A stretch of DNA of 64,000 nucleotides from CAVVAY01 sp963746465 (GTDB taxonomy: Bacteria; Actinomycetota; Actinomycetes; JACCUZ01): the NCBI GenBank assembly GCA_963746465.1, contig CAVVAY010000005.1, positions 496,001-560,000 of the forward strand. The letters are read 5' to 3'. The notes beneath the pieces were generated by a model that saw only the letters and a program-made list of their open reading frames with translations, was not told the DNA's origin and made no database searches. The position numbers and the translations under genes were made by a program. Positions within the stretch are counted from its first letter, which is position 1; each line of letters opens with the position of its first letter. Below are positions 57,576-64,000 of the stretch, one piece after another.

Positions 57576-58451
57576 TCAGTGGTAGGTGTGGTCCTCGCCG
57601 GGATAGGCCCGGGCGGCCACGTCGTCGGCAAAGGCCCTGGCGGCCCCGTCCAGCGCGGTCCGCAGGTCGGCGTACTGCTTCACGAACCGCGGCATCGGTC
57701 CGGCCCGCAGGCCGGCCATGTCCTGCCAGACGAGGACCTGGCCGTCGCAGTCGACCCCCGCGCCGATCCCGATCGTCGGGATCGTCAGCTCGGCGGTCAC
57801 CCGCTTGGCGACGTCGGCGGGGACCATCTCCAGGACGACGGCGAACGCACCCGCCTCCTGCAGCGCGAGCGCGTCGAGCACCAGCCGGTCGCCCTGCTCG
57901 CCGCGTCCCTGGACCCGGTAGCCGCCCAAACCGTGCTCGCTCTGCGGCGTGAAACCGACGTGGGCCATCACCGGGATCCCGGCGGTGACGAGGGCGCTCA
58001 CCTGCGGTGCGACCGAAGCGCCACCCTCGAGCTTGACGGCGTGTGCGCCGCCCTCCTTCATGAACCGGACCGAGGTGGACAACGCCTGCTCGGGCGACGA
58101 CTGGTAGGACCCGAACGGCAGGTCTGCGACGACCATCGCGTGCTGCGCGCTCCGGCTCACGGCACGCACCAGCGGCAGCAGCTCGTCCACGGTCACCGGC
58201 AGCGTGGTCGCGTATCCCAGCACGTTGTTGGCGGCCGAGTCGCCGACGAGCAGCAGCGGGATGCCGGCCTGGTCGAAGATCTCGGCGGTGAGCTGGTCGT
58301 AGGACGTGAGCATGGCGAACCGCTCGCCGCGCTCCTTCATCGCCCGCAGGTGGTGCAACCGGACCCGCTTCGGCGGCGTCGCCGCGGCCGCGGGACCTGA
58401 GCCGTAGGGGGCGGGCGTCTCTGCAGGGCTGTCGGACGGGGCCTCGGTCAT
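57576..58451 (-). CDS. panB: 3-methyl-2-oxobutanoate hydroxymethyltransferase
   Basis: This 291-residue enzyme makes ketopantoate for coenzyme A. Motifs include FAMLTSYDQLTAEIFDQAG, LLVGDSAANNVLGY (metal Asp), AVKLEGG and MAHVGFTPQSEHGLGGYRVQGR. An N-terminal tail of ~28 Pro/Ala-rich residues precedes the barrel. GGAGG lies 6 nt before the ATG. Panthotenate partners panC and panD are not adjacent. It lies downstream of nadE. Confidence 0.96.
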   Translation of the reverse strand: MTEAPSDSPAETPAPYGSGPAAAATPPKRVRLHHLRAMKERGERFAMLTSYDQLTAEIFDQAGIPLLLVGDSAANNVLGYATTLPVTVDELLPLVRAVSRSAQHAMVVADLPFGSYQSSPEQALSTSVRFMKEGGAHAVKLEGGASVAPQVSALVTAGIPVMAHVGFTPQSEHGLGGYRVQGRGEQGDRLVLDALALQEAGAFAVVLEMVPADVAKRVTAELTIPTIGIGAGVDCDGQVLVWQDMAGLRAGPMPRFVKQYADLRTALDGAARAFADDVAARAYPGEDHTYH

Positions 58452-58527
58452 CGGAACCTCCGGAAGGTGTGCCTCGAGGCTCCTCCAGCGGAGTCCCCGG
58501 ACAGTGCCCATGGTGCCACGGCCGCCC

Positions 58528-60306
58528 TCAGCGGTGCGGAGCATGCTCCTGCCAGCGGTTCGTGATGGGCAGCCGACGGTCGCGACCGAACGCCTTGAAC
58601 GAGATCTTCGGCCCCGGGGGGTATTGCCGGCGCTTGTACTCCGCCCGGTCCACCAGCCGCAGCACCTTCTCGACCAGCTCCTGGTCGAAGCCGGCGGCGA
58701 GCAGCTCGCCGGAGCCGCGGTCCTGCTCGACGTAGTCGTCCAGGATGTCGTCCAGGACGTCGTACGGCGGCAGCGAGTCGGTGTCGAGCTGTCCGGGCCG
58801 CAGCTCAGCCGATGGCTCCTTGCTGATCGAGGCCTCCGGGATCGGGCCCTTCTCACCACGCGCCTCGGCGTCCGCGTTGCGCCACCGCGCCAGCCGCCAC
58901 ACCCAGGTCTTGGGCAGGTCCTTGAGGGGTGCGAAGCCGCCCACCGCGTCGCCGTAGATCGTGGAGTAGCCCACGGCCAGCTCGCTCTTGTTGCCGGGGG
59001 CCAGCACCAGGTGACCGTGCTCGTTGGACAGGCCCATCAGCGTCACGCCGCGGACCCGGGCCTGCAGGTTCTCCTCGGCCAGCCCGGTCAGCGCCAGCGA
59101 CCCGAGGAACGACTCGACCATCGGCGCGATCGGCACGGTCTGGAAGACCAGCCCGGTGCGTTCGGCCAGCTCGGCGGCGTCGGACCGCGAGTGCCCGGAG
59201 GAGTAGCTGCTCGGCATCGAGACGCCGTGGACGTTCGCCGCACCGATCGCGTCGCACGCGATGGCCGCCGTCAGCGCCGAGTCGATGCCGCCCGACAGGC
59301 CCAGCACCACGGTCGAGAACTCGTTCTTCACCACGTAGTCGCGTAGTGCGAGGACGAGAGCGGCGTAGACCTCGGCCTCGTCGACGATCCGCTCGGCGAC
59401 CGTGGCGACCTCCGGCTCCCACCGCGGCAGCGCCTCGGCCGACAGCACCACCCGCTCGATCGTCGTTGCCATGCCGTCCGGTGCCTCGACGTGGCTGGGC
59501 TCGTCGGTGACCGGCGCCGTGGCATCCGGCAGGTCCAGGTCGACGACCAACAGCTCGGTCGCGAACTGCTGCGCCCGGGCGAGCAGATCGCCGTCCGCCG
59601 CGACGACCAGCGAGTCGCCGTCGAAGACCAGCTCGTCCTGGCCGCCGACCATGTTCACGTACGCGAGCGCGCAACCGGCACCCACGGCACGCCTGCGGAC
59701 AAGACTCAGCCGGGTGTCGTCCTTGTTCCGTTCGTAGGGCGACCCGTTGATGACCAGCAGGAGCCCGGCCCCGGCCTCCCGGGCGACCGCGACCGGGCCG
59801 CCCTCCTGCCAGATGTCCTCGCAGATCGCGACCGCGACGTCCACACCGTGCACCCGCGCCACCGTGAGCGACCTCCCCGGCACGAAGTAGCGGTACTCGT
59901 CGAAGACTCCGTAGTTGGGCAGGTGGTGCTTGGCGTACCGGCCGGCGACCTGCCCCCGGTGCACGATCGCCGCGGCGTTCTGCGGTGCGCCCTTCGGGGT
60001 ACCGAGCACCGGGACGGCGTCCGGTGCGCCGTCCAGGAAGCCCACCACGACGACCAGGTCGCCGAGCCCCTCCGCCGCGAGCCGCTCGGCCAACCGCTGC
60101 ATCGCCTGCCGGGACGCGTCCACGAACGACCCGCGCAGTGCCAGGTCCTCGACGGGGTAGCCCGTCAGCACCATCTCGGGGAAGGCGACCAGGTGCGCGC
60201 CGTGCTCGGCTGCCTTCCTCGACCACTGCACGACGAGGTCCGCGTTGCCGTCGAGGTCACCGACGACGGGGTCGATCTGGGCAAGGGCGAGACGCAGCTG
60301 GGCCAC
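58528..60306 (-). CDS. nadE: Glutamine-dependent NAD+ synthetase
   Basis: This 592-residue enzyme has an N-terminal nitrilase-type glutaminase domain (~1-270) with triad Glu44, Lys126 and Cys162 (AICEDIW), and a C-terminal synthetase domain with PP-loop GLSGGIDSALT. It amidates nicotinic acid adenine dinucleotide using glutamine-derived ammonia. Length is near the E. coli-like long bacterial form. GTG start fixed by the family start (LRLALAQIDPVVGD). Confidence 0.97.
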   Translation of the reverse strand: MAQLRLALAQIDPVVGDLDGNADLVVQWSRKAAEHGAHLVAFPEMVLTGYPVEDLALRGSFVDASRQAMQRLAERLAAEGLGDLVVVVGFLDGAPDAVPVLGTPKGAPQNAAAIVHRGQVAGRYAKHHLPNYGVFDEYRYFVPGRSLTVARVHGVDVAVAICEDIWQEGGPVAVAREAGAGLLLVINGSPYERNKDDTRLSLVRRRAVGAGCALAYVNMVGGQDELVFDGDSLVVAADGDLLARAQQFATELLVVDLDLPDATAPVTDEPSHVEAPDGMATTIERVVLSAEALPRWEPEVATVAERIVDEAEVYAALVLALRDYVVKNEFSTVVLGLSGGIDSALTAAIACDAIGAANVHGVSMPSSYSSGHSRSDAAELAERTGLVFQTVPIAPMVESFLGSLALTGLAEENLQARVRGVTLMGLSNEHGHLVLAPGNKSELAVGYSTIYGDAVGGFAPLKDLPKTWVWRLARWRNADAEARGEKGPIPEASISKEPSAELRPGQLDTDSLPPYDVLDDILDDYVEQDRGSGELLAAGFDQELVEKVLRLVDRAEYKRRQYPPGPKISFKAFGRDRRLPITNRWQEHAPHR

Positions 60307-60330
60307 GTCCCCGAGCCTAGTTGGGCGGGC

Positions 60331-62862
60331 TCAGACCCGCCGGATCCGGCGTACGTCGGACGGGCTGCCGGCGGCACCGGTGGCGCCGAGCTCGGGCGCG
60401 ACGACCGGCTCGGTCGCCTCCGACCGGAGCCGCGTCGCGTACGCCGCGAAGTGCTCGGCCAGCCAGGCGGTCATCGCCTCTGCCGGCATCGGCCGGGCCA
60501 GGTAGTAGCCCTGCACCAGGTCGCAGTCGAAGCTCTCGAGCAGGCGCCAGCTGGCCTCGTCCTCGACGCCTTCGGCGACCACCCGCAGGCCCAGGTCGTG
60601 CCCGAGGCCGATCACTGCCCGCACGATGGCCCGGTCGTCGGCGCGCTCGGCGAGGTGCCGGACGAACGACCGGTCGATCTTCACCTCGTGCACCGGCAGG
60701 CTGCGCAGCCGGGTGAGCGAGGAATAGCCGGTGCCGAAGTCGTCGACGGACACCAGCAGACCGAGGTCGACCAGCCGCTCGAGGGCGTGTACCGCGCGCT
60801 CCGGGTCGGAGACGATGGCGCTCTCCGTCACCTCGAGCTTCAGCAGGCCGGCGGACAACCCGGCCTGCACCAGCATCCGGGCCACCGTGTCGGCCAGCTC
60901 CGGCTCGAGCAGGTTGCGCATGGAGATGTTGACGGCCATCAGGACCGGGGTGCCGGCGTCGCGCCACGCCACGCACTGCCGCACCGCCGTCTCGAGGACG
61001 AACCGGGTCAGCGGCTTGATCAGGCCGGTGTGCTCGGCCAACGGGATGAACTCGTCGGGCGGGACGTTGCCCCACAGCGGGTGGTTCCAGCGCAGCAGCG
61101 CCTCGACGCCGGTCACCTGGCCGCTGCCCGGATCTGCCTGCGGCTGGTAGTGCAGCTCGAGGGTGCTCTCCTCGACGGCGCGGGCCAGGTCGCCGATCAG
61201 CGACAGCCGGCGCGAGCTGTACGGGTCGCGGTCGGCGGCGTACCGCGCCACCCCGGTCAGGCCGCGCTTGGCGTCGTACATCGCGACCTCGGCCCGGCGC
61301 AGCAGCAGTGCGGCCGACGATCCGTCCCTGGGCGTGGCGGCGATGCCGATCGAGGCCATCACGTCGAGGGTGACCTCGCCGAGGTCGAAGGGTCGCGACA
61401 TGTCGCGGGTGATGCGGGCGACCATGCCCTCGATGTGCACGTCGTCGCCACCGAGCAGCACGGCGAACTCGTCGCCGCCGAGACGGGCCACGACGGTCTC
61501 GCCGCGCTCGACCTGGCGGAGCCGGCGGCCTACCTCGCGCAGCAGGCGGTCACCGACGTCGTGGCCGAGGGTGTCGTTGACCTCCTTGAAGCGGTCGACG
61601 TCCATCAGCAGCACCGCCGCCGACCCGTCGGTGAGCAGCCGCTTCTCCAGCCGCTGCTGGAAGTGCAGGCGGTTCGGCAGGCCGGTCAGGGGGTCGTGCA
61701 GGGAGAGGTGCTCGGTCTCCTGCGCCGCGGCGCGGACCCTGGCGACCAGGCCGGAGTTGGTCAGGGCGACGCTGGCGTGCCCGGCCAGCGCCTCGAACAG
61801 CTTGAGGTCGTCACGGTCGAACGTGCTCATGTCGTCGAGCCGGTCGCTGACCAGGAACACGCCGGTGATCTCCCCGCCGTCGCGCAGCGGTGCGGCAAGG
61901 CCGTCGGCCCGGCCCTCGGCGCGCAGCAGGTCGTGCTCCGGGCTCTCGCCGCCGCGGGCCAGCAGCACCGGCTTGCCCAGGCAGGCCGCGGACCACCAGG
62001 CGTCCGCGTTGGGTTGGCAGAGCACCACCGACGCGCTGCGGGCCCGGAGCAGCTCGCACGCCTCGGCGCGGACCGTCTCCATCACCGACTCGCTGGCCAG
62101 GGCGCGATCGACCGATCGGGTGAACTGGTACAGCAGCTCGAGGCGGCTGTAGCGGAGCCGCTGGACGTGGTAGCCGCGGTAGAGCAGGTAGCTCAGGACG
62201 GCGAGCACGGCGAGCAGGGCCAGCGCCCCGGGCTCGTCGCGCATGAGCAGCAGGGTGACGAGTGCCAGGTCGGTGACCACCACCGTGCCGATGGCCGCTG
62301 TGCCGAGGGTGCGCGCCAGCTCGGCGAGGTTCCAGCTGCCCAGCCGCAGGCTGATGATGACGAACAGCGCGACGTTGGCCACGACGTCGGCCGCCAAGGT
62401 CGCCGCCAGCGCAGCCACCCAGGTCGCGGGGGAGAAGTTGCTTGCGGGCTCTCCCAGCAACGAGGTCGTCGCCACGAACACCAGGACGGCGACCGGCAGC
62501 TGGGCGAACGCCGAGGCCATGTTGAAGGCGAGCTTGATGGGCGGGTTGCGCCGGACGATGAGCTGGACGAAGCCGAGGCCGACCAGGCCCGCGAGCACGA
62601 AGTCGTCGGTCGTGAGCAGGAACAGCCCGAGCACGACCGGCGCCTGACTCAGGGTCAGGCTGTGGTTGTCCCGGCCGAACGGCAGGTGCACGGCGGAGAC
62701 CGTGGTGATGGCGAACAGCGCGGCGACCACCGGCCACCACAGCTGCGGCTCCAGGTGCGGGAGCTGCGGCGCGTACCACCAGAGCAAGGCACCCGCCGCA
62801 GCCAGCAGCGCGCTGACCAGCCAGATCAGGCGGTCAGGCGTCGGTCTCGGCCGGGGCACCAC
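60331..62862 (-). CDS. Membrane diguanylate cyclase/phosphodiesterase (GGDEF-EAL) with GAF
   Basis: This 843-residue protein has about six to eight N-terminal membrane spans (to ~residue 230), a GAF-like domain (~255-400), a GGDEF domain (RLGGDEFAVLL intact) and an EAL domain (EALLRWNHPLWG, SVDDFGTGYSSL, DCDLVQGYYLARP). Both catalytic motifs are intact, so it could make or break cyclic di-GMP. GTG 62862 is preferred: CACAAT lies 7 nt upstream. The frame extends further upstream but that part overlaps the GAVWN gene in another frame. It starts 82 nt after the GAVWN gene, same strand. Confidence 0.93.
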   Translation of the reverse strand: MVPRPRPTPDRLIWLVSALLAAAGALLWWYAPQLPHLEPQLWWPVVAALFAITTVSAVHLPFGRDNHSLTLSQAPVVLGLFLLTTDDFVLAGLVGLGFVQLIVRRNPPIKLAFNMASAFAQLPVAVLVFVATTSLLGEPASNFSPATWVAALAATLAADVVANVALFVIISLRLGSWNLAELARTLGTAAIGTVVVTDLALVTLLLMRDEPGALALLAVLAVLSYLLYRGYHVQRLRYSRLELLYQFTRSVDRALASESVMETVRAEACELLRARSASVVLCQPNADAWWSAACLGKPVLLARGGESPEHDLLRAEGRADGLAAPLRDGGEITGVFLVSDRLDDMSTFDRDDLKLFEALAGHASVALTNSGLVARVRAAAQETEHLSLHDPLTGLPNRLHFQQRLEKRLLTDGSAAVLLMDVDRFKEVNDTLGHDVGDRLLREVGRRLRQVERGETVVARLGGDEFAVLLGGDDVHIEGMVARITRDMSRPFDLGEVTLDVMASIGIAATPRDGSSAALLLRRAEVAMYDAKRGLTGVARYAADRDPYSSRRLSLIGDLARAVEESTLELHYQPQADPGSGQVTGVEALLRWNHPLWGNVPPDEFIPLAEHTGLIKPLTRFVLETAVRQCVAWRDAGTPVLMAVNISMRNLLEPELADTVARMLVQAGLSAGLLKLEVTESAIVSDPERAVHALERLVDLGLLVSVDDFGTGYSSLTRLRSLPVHEVKIDRSFVRHLAERADDRAIVRAVIGLGHDLGLRVVAEGVEDEASWRLLESFDCDLVQGYYLARPMPAEAMTAWLAEHFAAYATRLRSEATEPVVAPELGATGAAGSPSDVRRIRRV

Positions 62863-62944
62863 ACCTGCGATTGTGCGGCATGGGTCGACGCCGCGTGACG
62901 AAACGGCTCCGGCACGCCGGGATTGTGACCCGTTCGGACGAGCG

Positions 62945-63184
62945 TCAGTTCCAGACGGCTCCGTACGACGTCGCGCCGATCTTCGTGTTCCAGACGGCGC
63001 CGGCCTGCGTGTGCGTCTTGTTCCAGACCGCACCAGCCTGGTTCGTCTTGTTCCACACGGCACCGGCGTGGTCGTTTCCGGCGGTCGTCAGCAGGCCGGC
63101 CAGAAGGGCTACGGCGACCAGCGCGAGCGCAGCGACGAAGGCGACGAAGGGGGACAGAGTGCGAGCGGTGAAGGCACGGGTCAT
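62945..63184 (-). CDS. Small exported protein with four GAVWN repeats
   Basis: This 79-residue protein has a basic start, a strong hydrophobic helix (FVAFVAALALVAVALLAGLL, about residues 13-32) acting as signal or anchor, then ~45 residues containing GAVWNKTNQ, GAVWNKTHTQ, GAVWNTKIG and a final GAVWN at the C-terminus. There is no cysteine. AGGAGA lies 5 nt before the ATG. It precedes the GGDEF-EAL gene on the same strand. I know no family for it; an exported structural peptide, a repeat adhesin or a peptide precursor are all possible. Confidence 0.8.
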   Translation of the reverse strand: MTRAFTARTLSPFVAFVAALALVAVALLAGLLTTAGNDHAGAVWNKTNQAGAVWNKTHTQAGAVWNTKIGATSYGAVWN

Positions 63185-63249
63185 GGGGGATCTCCTGAGC
63201 TAGGCCCGGGGGAGGGCAGGGGTGTCACCCGGATCATCGGCGTTGCTCG

Positions 63250-63268
63250 CTCATGGAAGTTCCATGAG
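63250..63268. promoter_or_regulatory. Perfect 9-1-9 palindrome in the GAVWN/glnA gap
   Basis: CTCATGGAA-G-TTCCATGAG is a perfect inverted repeat centred 75 nt upstream of the GAVWN start and 142 nt upstream of glnA. It is a good candidate for a dimeric repressor operator. Confidence 0.55.
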
Positions 63269-63361
63269 ACGCCGTTGACTCGGCAAAGGATGTCCGGAAG
63301 CCGATGCAGCGCTGGAGAACCGTCACCGACCGAGCGACCTGGCGATGACCTGGCCCTGCCC

Positions 63362-63377
63362 GTAACACGGCGGTAAC
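63362..63377 (+). promoter_or_regulatory. GTAAC-n6-GTAAC direct repeat upstream of glnA
   Basis: Two GTAAC pentamers spaced by 6 bp lie just before a possible -10 (CACGAT, 63388-63393, 7 nt before the ATG). The spacing fits a GlnR box (GTNAC-n6-GNAAC) or an MtrA site. It would link this glutamine synthetase to nitrogen or envelope control. Confidence 0.5.
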
Positions 63378-63400
63378 ACCGGGACGGCACGATCATCGGC

Positions 63401-64000
63401 ATGGACAAGCAGCAGGAGTTCGTCCTCCGTACGCTCGAGGAGCGCGACATCCGCTTCGTACGTCTCTGGTTCACCGACGTGCTCGGGTTCCTCAAGTCGG
63501 TCGCGGTGGCCCCCGCAGAGCTCGAGGGGGCCTTCGATGAAGGTATCGGCTTCGACGGGTCGGCGATTGAGGGCTTCGCCCGGGTGGCCGAGTCGGACAT
63601 GCTCGCCAAGCCCGACCCGGGAACCTTCCAGATCCTGCCCTGGCGCTCCGAGTCGCCCGGCACGGCGCGGATGTTCTGCGACATCGTGCTGCCGGACGGG
63701 ACGCCGTCGTACGCCGACCCGCGCCAGGTGCTCAAGCGCACCCTGGCCAAGGCCGCAGACCTCGGCTTCGCCTTCTACACCCACCCCGAGATCGAGTTCT
63801 TCCTGTTCCGGGACCAGCCCGGTGCCGAGCCGCCCACGCCGGTGGACCGGGGCGGCTTCTTCGACCACATCGCGCACGGCATCGGCCACGACTTCCGCCG
63901 GGACGCGATCACGATGCTGGAGAACATGGGGATCTCGGTCGAGTTCAGCCATCACGAGGGAGCACCCGGGCAGCAGGAGATCGACCTGCGCTATGCCGAC
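63401..64000 (+). CDS. glnA: Type I glutamine synthetase, 3' end outside window
   Basis: The first 200 codons are present. FVRLWFTDVLGFLKSVAV and EGIGFDGSAIEGFARVAESDM are typical of the GSI beta-grasp domain, and HPEIEFFLF begins the catalytic barrel. The start fits the family N-terminus. Placement near nadE and panB resembles the GlnA2 type of actinobacteria rather than the principal GlnA, but the distinguishing C-terminal features (including the adenylylation tyrosine) lie beyond the window. Confidence 0.95.
   Translation, partial: MDKQQEFVLRTLEERDIRFVRLWFTDVLGFLKSVAVAPAELEGAFDEGIGFDGSAIEGFARVAESDMLAKPDPGTFQILPWRSESPGTARMFCDIVLPDGTPSYADPRQVLKRTLAKAADLGFAFYTHPEIEFFLFRDQPGAEPPTPVDRGGFFDHIAHGIGHDFRRDAITMLENMGISVEFSHHEGAPGQQEIDLRYAD

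Noticed and set aside
59491..62898. Open plus-strand frame of more than 1100 codons
   Set aside because: It is antisense to nadE and the GGDEF-EAL gene, both of which have full catalytic motifs.

Overview
This is a chromosomal window from a high-GC actinobacterium. The family-level markers are a fasR-fabD-fabH-acpP-fabF-accD fatty-acid locus, DUF3145, DUF3052, DUF1918 and DUF6941 proteins, a homodimeric-type pyruvate dehydrogenase E1, an F420-dependent LLM oxidoreductase, a GAF-ANTAR regulator, a Map-adjacent conserved small protein, a fused RNase H/histidine phosphatase and many leaderless starts. A free-living soil or water actinobacterium such as a member of the Nocardioidaceae or a relative fits, but the genus cannot be fixed from the sequence. 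Most of the window is ordinary chromosome. Accessory features are a secretome stretch, two or three broken genes and one tRNA-flanked segment.

Layout. 1-10.8 kb: a truncated Gfo/Idh/MocA oxidoreductase coupled to a DUF998 membrane protein, pyruvate phosphate dikinase, a ydcF-dgt pair, leaderless dnaG followed by a sigma-70 factor, and topoisomerase IB. 10.9-11.1 kb: tRNA-Asn and tRNA-Met. 11.2-23.8 kb: a stretch rich in exported proteins. It holds a beta-propeller/PxKF protein (frameshifted twice), an FAD oxidoreductase, an M6 metalloprotease, two EEP-fold hydrolases and a GH3 glycosidase (frameshifted once). A STAS protein, a DUF3145 gene and a three-hairpin array lie between them. 23.8-30.4 kb: the type II fatty-acid operon on the minus strand, where FabD carries an extra biotinyl/lipoyl-like domain, and its PucR-type regulator. 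30.4-39.2 kb: PHP, pirin and VOC proteins, a tandem hairpin repeat, aceE, DUF1918, YjbQ, DUF3052 and a one-cysteine peroxiredoxin.

39.2-40.2 kb: tRNA-Val, whose 3' end is repeated about 950 bp downstream next to a tRNA-like remnant; a DUF1059 gene lies between. 40.4-42.4 kb: four small or coiled-coil genes ending in a strong hairpin. 42.9-49.3 kb: housekeeping genes (Nif3, a zinc-ribbon protein with an apparent CTG start, RNase H/phosphatase, a CoA transferase, an F420 enzyme and a phosphoesterase). 49.3-50.7 kb: a DUF222/HNH gene broken by three frame changes. 50.9-52.7 kb: an RNB ribonuclease and the RNase P RNA. 52.8-60.3 kb: a Ser/Thr-rich membrane protein, GAF-ANTAR, map, a histone-H1-like protein, panB and nadE. 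60.3-63.2 kb: a membrane GGDEF-EAL protein preceded by a small exported protein built on GAVWN repeats. The window ends inside a type I glutamine synthetase.

The strongest oddities are the FabD fusion with Arg at the expected lysine-attachment position, the GAVWN-repeat protein beside the c-di-GMP enzyme, the CTG start, the tRNA-Val duplication, and the hairpin arrays at 21.0 and 32.8 kb. I see no CRISPR array, no intact insertion sequence and no recognisable defence system.
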